Below are positions 37,701-50,300 of a DNA stretch of 64,000 nucleotides, one piece after another. Position numbers and translations under genes: made by a program. Source of the DNA: Casuarina equisetifolia (taxonomy: Eukaryota > Streptophyta > Magnoliopsida > Fagales > Casuarinaceae); the NCBI GenBank assembly GCA_028551475.1, contig CM052358.1:9717938-9781937 (forward strand), in the 5' to 3' direction. Each line of letters starts with the position of its first letter. Position 1 is the first letter of the stretch. The notes beneath the pieces are model-generated. The model ran no database searches. It saw nothing but the letters and a program-made list of their open reading frames with translations, and was not told the DNA's origin.

Positions 37701-40147
37701 ATGATTAGCCATGCCATCAGTTAAATCAGTTCTAAACATCTTTAGCCATAAGAGTTGTCCCAGTTCTAGCAAAGAAGTGGCAACTTAAAAGCTGTTTTAG
37801 GAGAACCTTCATTAGTTCCTAGGAGCAGTTTGATCATTATGAAAAACTCTCATGAAAACAGAAATCATCAGTTCTAATCTCTGCCTTTAATCCAAATTTG
37901 GCTGGATCTTTTACAAGATTTTTTCAAAAAGATCTTAACAACTGCTTGGGATGTGTGTCTTAAGTGATGGAACATACCAAAGAATTAAGGAAAAAAATAG
38001 AAATTGATCCCATTGCTTCCTAAATTCGGCTGTCACAAAACATTTGAGAATCTTGAGATCAAAAGACAGCAACTCTTACCACTAATCTATTAGCCTCAAT
38101 TTTGGCATTCAAGCTAAAGTGAAGCTTGAAGCCAATAATATCCAAATTCACTAGGAAATTAGACGAACATAAAGATACTTATGTGATAAAATTAAAACCT
38201 TGGCTTGCTTCAAATAAATTTCTAGAGTTTCAGTCGTGTTTGATATCAGAAACTATAGTTCAAATTACTGCAATTGGACCTTAAGTAGTCTCCATTAAGT
38301 GAAGGTAAGAAGATCTATAAGCGCACTTACAAATTATTTGGGAAGTAAAATGTTTTTTTTTGTTCACATTTTAAAGTGAAAACACTAGGAATGGTTGCAA
38401 TTCATTAACGTTTCTTCAGTTGCGATTTTTTTTTTTTACATAAAAGTGATTTTTGATTCAGTACTTTTTTCTTTTTTTGACAAAGTAACGCATGCTAGTT
38501 GTATGGAGGTACTTCTGCTGCCTAGAGAGCTATTAAATGTAACTTACATGGGTTTGCATTATTTTTTGGCTAACAAATGCATATTGAGGATTTGATAACA
38601 AATAATTTTTATCTGCATGTGATGAGTGACATTGATGAAGTTAAAACTTCATAATTTACTCCCACAATAAGACTTGAGTAACTTTGCCTTCAACATATGA
38701 CTAGTCGCACGGCTTCAGGCCCAAAGCTGGAAGCGATGCAACTCTACCCGAGCGGACCCAAAAACTCCCAGAATTTTGCATCTCGAAAGGTTGGGCTGAG
38801 AGAGTAGCTGCAATAGTCTAATTTTTATTTTTTATTTCTTTACTTTATAGTTTGGGATAAACCATGATCTAATCCAACTGATTAGGGTTCTATTTCCCAT
38901 GTAAGGAATCCATCTCAATTGCTGTCTCGCTATTTTAAATACTTTTACGCTATATTGGTCCAATTTTGTTTTGCATATTAACTTAGGTATTACTACATAC
39001 TAAAAGGAGTTTTTGCAATATTCAAAGAATAAAACATGCCCTTTTTATATATTTTTTCCACAATTTAATAGTCGTGTGTTGCTGGATCTCATAGTGTGAG
39101 TAACTAATTATTTGTGGACATTTTTATAGTTCATTATGAGCATAAATTGTTGCGGTCAAATATCAAAGAAGCCAATTCTATATTCCGGAATTGAAAATGC
39201 AATGAATGGTGGCCATTGGGCCACTTAGTATGATAAATGAAATCAGATAGTTTGTCCTGACTTGTTTTTTTAATATGTCTATCTTTTGTATAAGGGAATG
39301 AGTAACACGTTCAAATCAATAGGGGTTAGAATTCTTACAACCTTTTAAGGAAAATAGTAGATATCAACCTTGGCCTTTGACATAGATGTCAATACATTTG
39401 TTATACTTTCAATTTGGACAAACTACATTTTACACTTCAAATGTGTCAAATGAATCATTCTAATAAAATATTTAATTAAGTCTAATTAGATTAGTTATTA
39501 AATAGTGTGCCTATATTTTTTCTCATCCCAATTATAAAATACTAAGTATTCCTTAATTAAATACTTAAATGACAAGTTTGCTGGAGTTTTGATTTAAAAT
39601 ATTCATCAAATTGGGAAATTCTTGATAATTCAGGACAACATAGACTCGTATAGTGGCATATTGAAAAGCAAATATCAAGGAAGAAGGTTCTTGTGTAATT
39701 TCAACAAAAAACAGAGAACGTACATATCATTTAACATCTAGAACATACGTTTTTAATCAAGTATTGGACATATCAAAATTTTAATGGGCATAGTTGTGCA
39801 AATTGAAGTGAAAAAATTGAATTGACACTTAAGTCAAATTTTGAGGATGATATTATCATTTTTATTCCATCTATTTTTTTACTTGAATTCTCATGTTATA
39901 AATAATCTTCTACTTTATCCTTTCCATGTTATACACAATTTTTTTACCCTTTGCTTTTGAATGCAAAAAAAAAAAAAATCATTTTCTCTAGTTATTCTAA
40001 GTTTTATTTATACTTTCCTCCGAATTCATGAAAAAAATTGTTTATATACTCATTGCAACAAATATAGAAGGTGGTTAGCAAGGAAGCCATAATGATAACC
40101 AACGATCCCTAAAGTATACGGCCGAAGCTTGAAACATGAGAGATCTA
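34766..40147. other. AT-rich gene-poor region
   Basis: About 5.4 kb of strongly AT-rich sequence with only short frames. Two similar segments near 36600 and 36840, each with a CTCACAA...TTTTAAGG(A/G)AAGAA motif, look like pieces of decayed LTR-type repeats. A minus-strand frame at 37194-37400 is slightly GC-richer but unrecognised. I see no gene. Confidence 0.4.
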
Positions 40148-40700
40148 AGGAGTGCAATATTAATTATGAACAAACTATTTTAAAGGATTATAATTGGACT
40201 ATTGGAGCCTTAAAAAGCAAAAATTTTGCAACAATTATGTTAAGTGTGTTCTTTTAAACTATAATATGATAAAAGAAATGAAAGAAGATTCAATGGTCAA
40301 AATTTAGAGAATATTACCATTGTTGTCAAAGATTAAAAAGTATGTGAGTAAATTCTTATCAATTAAGGCATAAGACTAACAAATTGTAATCACTATATAC
40401 AAGAGTTTTGAAGTTTTATAGATGTCATCTAGACACAATGATTTATTCAATTATTTTATATTATAAATTATAAGACATATAAAATACATGAAAATTCATT
40501 AAAAAGAAAAGAAGATTTTAAGTGTCCTTAAATTTTTGTATTATCTTTTTCTTAGATAAATAAACTCACATATTCATTAAAAAAATTAAATTAAAAAAAT
40601 ATTAAAGACCAAAATCAAATGCCGTGTAAGCCACTTGTTTGTTTAGATGGTTACAAGGGTTATGATCTACGTATGCTTTTAAGACAAATTTAAGAGGGGA

Positions 40701-40903
40701 TGAACTTGGATACAAAGAGGTTGAGATGGTGCAAAGGACAACTTTTTCTTCTCCATCCCTGACGGTATGGACTTGGATACAAAGAGGTTGAGATGGTACA
40801 AAGGACAGTTTTTTCTTCTTCATCCCCTGAGGTTATGGACTTGGATACAAAAGAGGTTGAGATGGGACAAAGAACAACTTTTTCTTCTCCATTCCCTAGG
40901 GAA
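40701..40903. repeat. 67-bp tandem repeat, three copies
   Basis: Units start near 40701, 40768 and 40836. Each contains ACTTGGATACAAA(A)GAGGTTGAGATGG, then a CAAAGGACA-type stretch and TTTTTCTTC. The unit occurs once in duplication unit 2 (around 52790-52855). It lies about 3 kb before the dioxygenase start. Confidence 0.85.
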
Positions 40904-40967
40904 GGGAAAAAATATATGAGTTGATGATGAAGGCAAGAGGAAATAAAAAATAAAATTAAAAAAAAAC

Positions 40968-41096
40968 AGAAGAAAGGAAAGTAGAGGGAAAAGAGGAAGA
41001 TAGATTCACCTTGTGACTCGATCCACCTGACCTTGAAGAGCTCGGCTCATAGGTGTTTTCAAAGAGGGAGAAACCAGTGACTAGTTTCGTCTGTAG
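40968..41096. repeat. 129-bp direct repeat, left copy
   Basis: Begins AGAAGAAAGGAAAGTAGAGG and ends TTCGTCTGTAG. It directly precedes the first LTR. The same sequence, with about three mismatches, is found at 43142-43270 directly after the LTR element. The counterpart in unit 2 (about 53030-53149) is single. Confidence 0.9.
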
Positions 41097-43141
41097 TGTT
41101 AGGTTTGGAGTAAATTAGTAAGGGTAATTATGTAACTACCATATTTGTATTGTGGGTAGTTTATATGGGTTTCCCAGTCTTATTCTATTTAGGTCTCCTA
41201 GTCCTATTCTATTTGGGTTTCCTTGGTACTTGTATAAAAGGAAACCTTATGGGGAAACCTAGGTATGAGGTTGAGAGAGATTGAGAGAAAACAGAGGTTT
41301 TCTGTAAGCACTGTAAGCCCTCCTCATCATAGTGAAGAATTGCTCCTTAGGCCGGGGACGTAGGGATTATCCCGAACCTTGTAATTTCTGTGTGTTCTTT
41401 ACTTGACTAATGTTCTCTTTGTGTGTGCGGTGAGATCCTGAGAGATTCCGTGAGTTTAGATTCACGGGTTTGTTTTCTAACAAACTGGTATCGGAGCCAG
41501 GTTTTGGATCCCAACAAGTGGTATGGGAGACAAGTTTGGTTTCTAACAAGTGATACGGTGAGCGTGGACCGTGGAAGATCAGGACCAAAGATGATAGATC
41601 GAACATGGTGAACGCAATTGAAGAAGCAGATTGATGTGTTTTAAGGTGAGATTTTCTCTTTCCCTAAATTCAGTTTGATTTTTGGATGATATTGATGTAG
41701 ATCAACTGGAATACATTGTTGGAGTTGTGGATTGAGGTTTGCAAAGTGCAAATCTATGTCTCTCTATCTATATCTGAGCATTTGGCTCAAGTTGTGGCGT
41801 TAGATGACAGAGAATGATGGAGATATTGATGTTTGAGGGGGAGCACTTTGTTGAAGTTGTTAATGAATTGTTGATTGAGGGGGAGCATGTTATGTTCGTA
41901 TGTTGACGTGATGCTCCTATGTTGATGTGATTGATGAAGTAAAAATTTGGAATTTTTCAAGTTTGTCGATATTCAGATGAGGTGTATTGAGACTCCAACA
42001 GTTGATTCCGGGGAAGCACCAACAATTCTGGATAAGAGGTGGACTCTTCATTGGGAATTTTGAAGAGTGATCTCAATTGTTGTGGAAGTCCTATGATTTT
42101 TACTTTTATTGAGGGCCTCATGGTGGAGGACACATTTAGATGGAAGAAGCCCATGATGATGTGCGGATGCCTGGAGAGAAATACGGCCTAGGAGAGGTGT
42201 AACCTAGAAGAGGCTGCAGTGGAAGTGCCTAAGAAGGTATGACCTAAGAGAGGCGTGGTTTAAAGAAAAGGCAAGATGGCACAGTTGATGCGGGCTTGTT
42301 TTGAAAAGAGTTTTGTCCAGTCTTTCTCTATCAAAAAGATTGTGGCTATTGAGTTGAAAAGAGTTTTTGCAATCTTCTCTTTCAAAAGATTGTGGTTGAA
42401 GAGAGTTTACTTAGTTTTTCTCTGTCCAAAGACTATAACTGTAGAAGTTGAAGAGAGTTTCTCCAATCTTTCTCTTTCCAAAGATTGTGGTTGTGTAGTT
42501 AATAATTTGAAGAGATTTTCTATACTTTCCTATGGTGCAGGGATGTTGCACTAAATTGTTCCAAAGGGGAGATTGTTAGGATTGGTGGAACAATTAAGTT
42601 AAAGGGTATGGTTGTCATTACAATCAGGGGTCTTTATGTAATTGTGGAACGAGAAAATATCTTCTAGATGTAGTGGATTTCCTAGTAGTGTTGGATTAGG
42701 ATTCTTATCTTTATTCCTAGTAGTGTTGGAGTAGGATTCTTATCCTTATTCCTAGTAGTGTTGGAGTAGGATTCTTATCCTTATGTGGAAGTAGGTTTTC
42801 CTAGTAGTATTCAACTAGGATTCCTTTAGGGTTTCTCTATAAATAGGAGAAGTATAGAGAAACCTAGTGGGCAAATTGAGAGAGTCCCCATAGGGGGCTA
42901 ATTGTTGAAGAAGGCCCCTCTCATGGATTCTAGTTGATGAGAGAATCCATGAGATACCTATTTGAGGAGAGGGAATGTATGAGAAAATCTAATGAGAAGA
43001 GACTACAGGGGACGTAGGACATTATGATGTTCCGAACTTCTTAAATTTGTTGTGCTTGAATGTGTGCGTTCTTATATTTGTGTGTTCACTCTCTATGTGG
43101 ATGATGCGACTTTGTTGAATTTTCCCAACAAGTGGTATCGG
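41097..43141. mobile_element. Non-coding LTR element (copia-like ends)
   Basis: A first LTR (41097-41482) begins TGTTAG and ends CTAACA. It is followed by TGGTATCGGAGCC, the primer-binding motif for initiator tRNA-Met typical of copia elements. The internal part (about 1.1 kb) has no recognisable gag or pol. A polypurine tract (AAAGGGGAGAT) precedes a second LTR (42574-43130, TGTTAG...CCAACA). This is followed again by TGGTATCG, and then host DNA resumes. The two LTRs share only patches (such as GGGGACGTAGG and TTCCGAAC) and differ in length. The element therefore looks like a large non-autonomous type, or a chimera of two related families. Orientation by LTR, primer site and polypurine tract is plus. 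Confidence 0.7.
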
Positions 43142-43270
43142 AGAAGAAAGGAAAGTAGAGGGAAAAGAGGAAGATAGATTCACCTTGTGACCCGATCCAC
43201 CTAACCTTGAAGAGCTCGGCTCGTAGGTGTTTTCAAAGAGGGAGAAACCAGTGACTAGTTTCGTCTGTAG
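43142..43270. repeat. 129-bp direct repeat, right copy
   Basis: Right-hand partner of 40968-41096. After it the sequence carries on (CACTTCGTTGAAC) as in duplication unit 2. This shows that the left copy plus the LTR element is the added material. Confidence 0.9.
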
Positions 43271-43886
43271 CACTTCGTTGAACTTGGTCTATCTTCCACA
43301 ATGCCAAGTTTAATGGTTTTTTAAACAGTTTCTTTGTTTGCGACAGTTCTTACATCAAAATATTTGCAATTGGAAAGCGACAGGCATTGCCTTTTCCGAC
43401 AACTGGGACGCCAAAGTCCTCAACCAACGTGGCCACCAATAGCAATAGCTGGTACGTAGAGAGGCCGACACGAAGGCAAACATGGCTTATCTTTAATTTC
43501 ATCCTGCCACGGATGCTTTTCAAAAAGGTGGTCCAGGTTCAGTAGGGCCCCACCTGTTGTCCAGCCACTCCTACGTGTCTCATGACTGACGCGAGAACTT
43601 GGCCAGTAGCCACGCCCCAACTGGCGAGTGAACGCGGTCGCCTGCACTTTCCCCGTATCGTTGAGGTTCCTGTTATCTCCCAATACCGGGACCCACTCTT
43701 CCAGGAATTTTCTGACCACAGGGCTTGGGTTCTGCGGCGCAGGAATCAACAGCTCATTCTCTCTACACCTCTATCTATAATGAGAACACCAAAGCGGTTG
43801 ATGATGGCCATCATAGATACATTGGAACTGTACCAAGAATCAGATATGGGTCTACTGCTCGGATCTATTGAATATTCCAGCTTATT

Positions 43887-43895
43887 TATAAATAG
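43887..43895 (+). promoter_or_regulatory. TATA box of dioxygenase gene 1
   Basis: TATAAATAG, 69 bases before the chosen ATG. The preceding GAATATTCCAGCTTA is also conserved in unit 2. Confidence 0.7.
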
Positions 43896-43955
43896 AGTAT
43901 CCACTAGTTGAAGGAGCACATCTTTCCAGGGGGGAAAAGGCATAAGTTTGAGGAA

Positions 43956-45609
43956 ATGGAAGGTGAGCGTGACTGCTCCAGTTCTTCATTTACAAGTGCA
44001 ATGGCACTCACAGACGCTGGAGTACCTCATGTGCCTCAGCGCTACATTCTTCCTCCCCAACAGCGCCCAAACTCCCACCACACAAACCACTCATTTTTCA
44101 CCCTTCCCACTGTGGATCTCTCCTCCTTGCAGAACCCTTCTCTTAGGTCTCTGACAATCGATGAAATTCGGATTGCTTGTAAAGAAATTGGGTTCTTCCA
44201 GGTATATCAGTATTACTGTGTTCTTTACGTGTGTTAGTGTTTCGAGGATTACACAATTTAAAAGATATTAGTCCATAAAAGCATTGTTGATTTCGCCCCG
44301 GTTGGGTACATGGTGATCTTACCTTGTTTAACAAAATATATGAGTTCTACGTTATGCGAATAGCTTATTTACTAATAATTATGATGCATGCATGCATTAA
44401 ATGAGATGAAACATAATTAAACTCATGCTAAAAAACTATGCTTCAGGTGGTTAACCATGGAATTCCTGCTTCCGTCATCAAAGATGCCCTGAATGCTGCA
44501 GCCGAGTTCTTCAACTTGTCCATGGAAGAGAAAATGTTTTATGCATCTGAAAATGTTCACGAGCCTATCAGATATGGAACAAGTTTAAACCATCGTAAGG
44601 ATGGAGTCCACTTTTGGAGAGACTTCATAAAGCATTACTCTCATCCACTCTCAAAATGGATCCATCTATGGCCGTTGAATCCTCCAACTTACAGGTAAGC
44701 AACCTAGCTGTTTTAGACCCTAAATGTTTATCTTGTTATTTTGTCTCCTCAGGTATTTCAAGTTGAAGCTTCTTTTCAAACCCTCAGGTAAACAGAAGGC
44801 ACACTTTTAAGATATGAAGCAAGTCACGTCTTTCTAGAAGTGCTCTCTCATTTTGATATCATTAACTTCAACCAAAAAATCAGACCAACAAAAACAAGAA
44901 TGAAGTGGGGCTAATTTTTGTTTCCAACAAGGGCTTGCTTTCTTTTTAGCACCCTAGCTGCAATGCTTTTACTTCGGTGTTGCTTATTTGATCCAACTAT
45001 TCAAACATTTTAAACCATCCTTCTCAATTTCATAGGGAAAAGATGGGAAACTATGCAAAGGCGGTGCAAGTTCTACAAAAACAACTAATGCAGCTTGTGC
45101 TAGGAAGCTTAGGTTTAAACCCTAATTACTTACAAGACGAAGTTAAAAATGGCTCGCAAGTCCTGGCTGTCAACTGCTATCCAGCATGTCCCGAACCAGA
45201 GCTCACGTTGGGCATGCCACCTCACTCAGACTATGGCTCCCTAACCATTTTACTTCAAAGCAGTCCGGGCCTACAAATCATGGACCATAACCAGAATTGG
45301 CTCTCAGTTCCTGTTGTTGAAGATGGTCTTATAGTTCAGTTGGGAGACCAAATCGAAGTAATGAGCAATGGTCGATACAAGAGCATCGTTCATCGAGTGA
45401 CTGTTAATTCAAAGATGAAGCGGTTTTCAATAGCCAGTCTTCACAGTTTGGCTCTGGACAAGAAAATTGGGCCGGCGAAGGAGCTCGTGGACAAAGTGCA
45501 TCCGGCGTCCTATGAAGAATTTAGCTTCAAAGATTTCCTGGACTACATCTCAAACAATGACATCACGAGCGGTCAAAGGTTCATTGACACCCTGAAGAAG
45601 AATGCATGA
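43956..45609 (+). CDS. 2-oxoglutarate/Fe(II)-dependent dioxygenase, DMR6/F3H-like, copy 1
   Basis: Three exons, 43956-44201, 44447-44694 and 45036-45609, encode 355 residues with good splice sites. Residues about 50-160 form the N-terminal DIOX_N part (LPTVDLSSLQ, GFFQVVNHGIP). The C-terminal 2OG-Fe(II) domain carries the iron ligands His228 and Asp230 (PPHSDYG) and His284 (SIVHRV). It also has the 2-oxoglutarate-binding Arg294-x-Ser296 (RFS). The conserved NYYPPCP of many relatives is NCYPACP here. The overall make-up fits the soluble plant DOXC oxygenases near DMR6 and flavanone 3-dioxygenase-like enzymes, which hydroxylate small aromatic or specialised metabolites. The substrate cannot be told from sequence. 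The ATG at 43956 is used, 69 bases after the TATA box. It is intact and paired with copy 2. Confidence 0.95.
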
Positions 45610-45977
45610 AAAATGTGCACCTTTGTTCCTTTCAGTACCCTTTATCTGTGTTTCAAGTGTTGTCTCTAAGGTCCACCCTCCAAGTGCATATGTGGCTAAT
45701 GGGGATCTTATCTCTAATAAAAGTTAAGCTGTTTGAAAATACAATCTAGTGATCAGACTAGTAAGTACGTTGCCATCTTTTTGACATGTGCTTACTACAT
45801 GCGTCCCCTAGAAGAGATCTTGCTTCGTTTTCTTCTGCAAAGGAAAGTCCTTTTGACAAAAGCATTTTCCTTCACACTGGTACTTCAGCACGGGGAACTG
45901 CAGTTCTTCCTTTCCTTGAGAATAGAGAATCTCCTTTAACTCCTCCAAAGCATTTTTGCATCCATGTGTCGCATGCC

Positions 45978-46435
45978 TAAAAAGTCCTGGTCTTTTGGTA
46001 CTAAAATTATATAATGAACTATTAGATCCTTGGCTCCTACGTGGGCTCATGTTGGTATTTTTACTTATTAGACCCTTGTTAGCTTGTACTTAGAGGGGTA
46101 AAGCTTGTAATTGTGACTGACTGTAAATTGAGGATGAAGGCTTATGGAATCCCTGGAGTGTTTATGTGAAAACCTTGGAGCCCTTTGACTAGAGAGAAAC
46201 TCGGTGTTGTGTCCCCTTGAAGATGTAGATGTGCCATTTCCATTATGATGTGGGTGTGCCATGTCCACTCTGATGCGGATTATGTGTGTCATGTGAGTTG
46301 GGTGTTGATTTGGTGTGTGTAAGTGTGTTTATTTATGGAGTTTGGTAACCTTGAGAAAGCTATGGATCCTCGTTTGAGCTAATATACCCAATGTTTGGGA
46401 GCTCCAATTCTGACCGTGACACCATGGCACGGTTA
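45978..46435. mobile_element. About 455-bp insertion 3' of dioxygenase gene 1
   Basis: Unit 1 carries this block between GCATCCATGTGTCGCATG and GGTTAACTTAATGAC. Unit 2 runs straight through (near 56130-56155). The inside resembles an LTR or part of one (direct GATGTGGGTGTGCCATG-type repeats and a GAAACTCGGTGTTG stretch). Clear ends and target duplication could not be fixed. No coding sequence is seen. Confidence 0.45.
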
Positions 46436-47328
46436 ACTTAATGACTTTAACCTTTAACTTAGAAACAAACCCATTAGTGATATGGAGATTCAAACATTTA
46501 CATTTCCAATATAGGTGATCTTTAGACACCAACCTGAATATGCCGACAGGGACAAGCACTTCATTCTTCACAGAAATCTCAGTAATTTCTAAACTTCCCA
46601 AGCAAAAGGAAGCTTGCATAGCCCAGATAATCAACAGGGTTTGGAAGCCTCCGTTCAACTAAAAACGTAATTTGATTATTAAACTAAACTGTGTATTCTG
46701 TTTTTCTATTCATAAGGAACAACGAAGATTAAAAAGTTCACGCAAACTTCATAATTGAATAAATGCTCGTATTGAAAAATTCCAAATGGACTAATATTTG
46801 GCACCCAATCTTCCAATGGGGGTTAATTGTAGAAATTCAAACTGATCACCCAACTCGCACAAAAGGAAAGAAACGATTCAATTGAAGATCTATTTAAAGA
46901 TGGAGTTCTAGGCTCAATGTAAAACTTAACAGGATTGGATTAACATCCAAGTGGAAGTGCTTACATATTGTACGGTAGACTCACATTTCATGGTCCCCTC
47001 CCTTGAAGTCTCCGTATCAGGCTCCGCCGGCGTTTTCCTTTCTCCGTTTCTCCTCAATTTCCATGGGAGCCCCGTTCTCCTTTCACAGAGGAAAGGGGCT
47101 CCTCTGACTACGGGAGCTGTTCCTATTTGTCTCAGTAACAGTTCAGTACTTTATGCAATAGTAAATCTGACTGGTTTCCCTTCAGTGGGACCAGAAATAG
47201 TAACCATCCATTCCGCACGTTTTTCTTCTTAAAACGCCAACGGTATTATTTGCTCATATTTTCTTACCTAAGGGTATGAATTGATGAATGTTCATATGAG
47301 ATCTATAGTTAATCTACGATTGAATTTT

Positions 47329-50300
47329 CTAAGTTAGCGTCCACTTCACTGGCACGTGGCAGGGAGTGGAGCTCCAGAAGACAATAAGTTGAAGTGTCAT
47401 TTTATATGTGGATATGGGTCATTTTGTAAATATGCTTTGTTGTTGTGGTAATAATGAGTTAGCGTAATCCAGGTGTTACCAGTAGAAAAGGGGCCAACGA
47501 CCTCTGTTTGGGTCAAAATTGGGCGTAAACCAAGGTCTTATAGACAATTTGATTATGACCACCAACTCAATTTTGCTCGTTCAGTAACTTGGTCATTTGC
47601 AAGGTCCATTCATGAAGAGGACCATTGCAGTTTAGTATCAAAGATGGTGGCAAACGAAATTAGGTGAGACTCAGAGCTCAATTGGAAGGTGGATTTATCA
47701 TTGATATGGCGCAACAATCGTTCTCGGCAACCAATACCCAGATTGATAATGGTGCGGCCAAGGTAGAAATTTCAGAAGAAAAGGGGGCAAGTTTGTAAGG
47801 TCAGAGGGGGAAGGTAATCGAAGCTTTGAGAATGGAAGAAATCGTCGGGTTCGATTTCCCTAATTTTGAGGGAGAATTGGATTCTCCATCGTGGATTACA
47901 CAAGTGTTGCAGTTTTTAAATTTTAATGGAACGCCGGAGAAGGAGCGGGTGCAGATTGCATGATGGCATCTCGATGATGAGGCTCAAATTTTCTTTCAGT
48001 TAATGAAGAAAGGGCAGAGGATCGAACAATTTCTTGGAAGTCATTAGAAGATGAATTGACGAAGCAATTCAGTTCAACCATATTCAAAGACTATGTTAGG
48101 GAGCTTAACAAATTGAAGTAGACTAAGTTAGTATAGGATTATCAATTTCAATTCAATAAATTAGTCTTGACGTATAATAGATTAGATGTAGAGAAGCAAA
48201 TAATTTGTTTTCGAAGTGGTTTGAATGATTGAATAAGATTGGATGTTATAACTTAGAATCCAATATATTATCTTCTATTATTAGGCTTACAAGGTTATTT
48301 GAAGCCAAAGAAATTGTTAACAAAATGAGTATTACATCATTGGTTAAAAGGTAGCACAACATTGTCACAATGAAAAACTAAACAAACATTTTGATGAAGA
48401 AGCTCACTTAGCTAGAAATTATTAATAGGCATGCAAAAGGGCTTTGTTTCAATTGTGATGAATGATGTACACCATGTCACGATTGTCAGAAGTTATTCTT
48501 ATTAATGGGGGTTGAAACTAGGGCAGACGAAGACCTAGGAACTACAGAAACATAGGTTATGCAAGGAAAGCACAAGATAATTCTTGAAATTTCCTTATTT
48601 GCTATGTATGGTATTAAAAGCCCTTGAACTATTAGAATGCAAAGGAATATGGGGAATACAACGATTAGATAGCTGTTCTAAGTAATTTCAGAAGCACTCA
48701 TAATTTTATGAGTGAAAAGCTTTACTCTTAAGATGAACCTTAAACCATATGTGGAAGGGGGATTTGAAATGGATGAGGCAAATAATGATATAATACGTAG
48801 TAAAGGATTTTGTATTAATGTGGGGATGGTGTGCAAGCCTTTAGAATGAGAGTTAACTTTTTAATATTGCTTATTCCAAACTTAGGAGTGGTTTCAGGCA
48901 CACCTCAGTTGGAGATTCTTGGACTTATTAGTTACCATTACTTTAAATTGCATATGTCTTTTGAACTGGACTAGAAAAATATTGGATTACTAAGTGATGA
49001 ACTTCTTTAAAATAATAAGGTCAAAATTTTCATATAGTTACCAAAACAAAAACATGGATTAGCTTATAGAGTAAGATGATGAATGTGCTATATTAAAAGG
49101 TTACAACAAAGCATTGGCCAAAACAATTGAAAAGATTGTTGAATGACTATGGAGAGTTATTTCAAAAACTACATAGGTTACCTCCTTATAGGTCTTATGA
49201 CCATAAGGTTGCACTTAAGGATGAGTCTAAGGCGATTGTTAGTTAATCATTTTGTTATCCTTACCTTCAAAAGAAAGAAATTGAAAAGTTTGTAAGAGAA
49301 TTGTTATATGAGTTAGTAGTAATCTCTTCTCATCACTTGTCTTGTTGGTTAGAAAAAATGATGACTCATGGAGAATGTGCATTGATTGTCATTCCTTGAA
49401 TAAGGAAATGGTTAAGGATATGTTTCCTATACCTAGTGTTGATGAGTTATTACAAATTTCTAGCTATGTCATTTGGGTTATGTAATCTTTTACTTTTGAA
49501 AGTTTGATGAACAAGACATTGAAAGATTTTCTTGAAAAAGTTTCTATTGGTGTTCTTTAACAATACCCTTGTCTATAATAAGTTGTGGGAAGACCATATG
49601 AAGCATGCCAAACGGGTGTTTGATCGTTGAGGATAAACAAGTTATATGTCAAAAAGGAAAAAATTGTTTTTGAAGTGTTAGAAGTTAACTACCTAGGGCA
49701 TGTAATATTTGAACAAGGAGTAACAGTTGACTCAAATAAGGTTGCTATAATGGTGGATTGGCCTATTCCTAAAACAATAAAGTCGTTGAAAGGCTTTTTA
49801 AGGTTAACCAAATACTATCACAAGTTTGTAGTTAACTATGGAATGATTGCTACATTATTGACTAAATTGCTTTAAAAGGATGAGTTTGTATGGAATGTTG
49901 AGACAAAAAGAACTTTTAATGGACTCAAGAATGTCATGTCTCAAGCATTGGTATTGAGGTTTTTAAATTCCTCTTTTCCATTTACGATGAATGTGATGCT
50001 AGTGGACTAGAAATGGAGGTAATGTTAACATAAGATCATAAACATTTAACATATTTCAACGAAGCACTTAAGGTTAAGAAATTGTTGCTTTTTACTTATG
50101 AAAAAAAATGCTAGCATTGATATCAACAGTTAATAAGTGGTAGTAGTACTTATTTCGGAAGAGGTTTATAGTAAAGACTAATTAGAATAGCCTTTAGTTT
50201 TCGTGAGATCATAAGATTTTGACACTATCTTGTCAAACCGATAGGTTATGACTTTGAAATTTAGTACAAGCTGGGAAAAGAAAACCTGGTGATTGATGCC

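Larger units (their letters stand above)
40148..47328. repeat. Tandem segmental duplication, unit 1 (dioxygenase)
   Basis: Colinear with 52303-57043. Both begin at the word AGGAGTGCAATATTAATT and end in GATTGAATTTT. Shared parts are the far upstream region, the promoter, all three exons, both introns and the 3' flank. Unit 1 is longer because of an LTR element with its 129-bp flanking repeat and another insertion after the gene. Confidence 0.9.

Noticed and set aside
46951-47232. Plus-strand frame of 93 codons after dioxygenase gene 1
   Set aside because: The matching place in duplication unit 2 does not keep the frame, so it is not under coding constraint.
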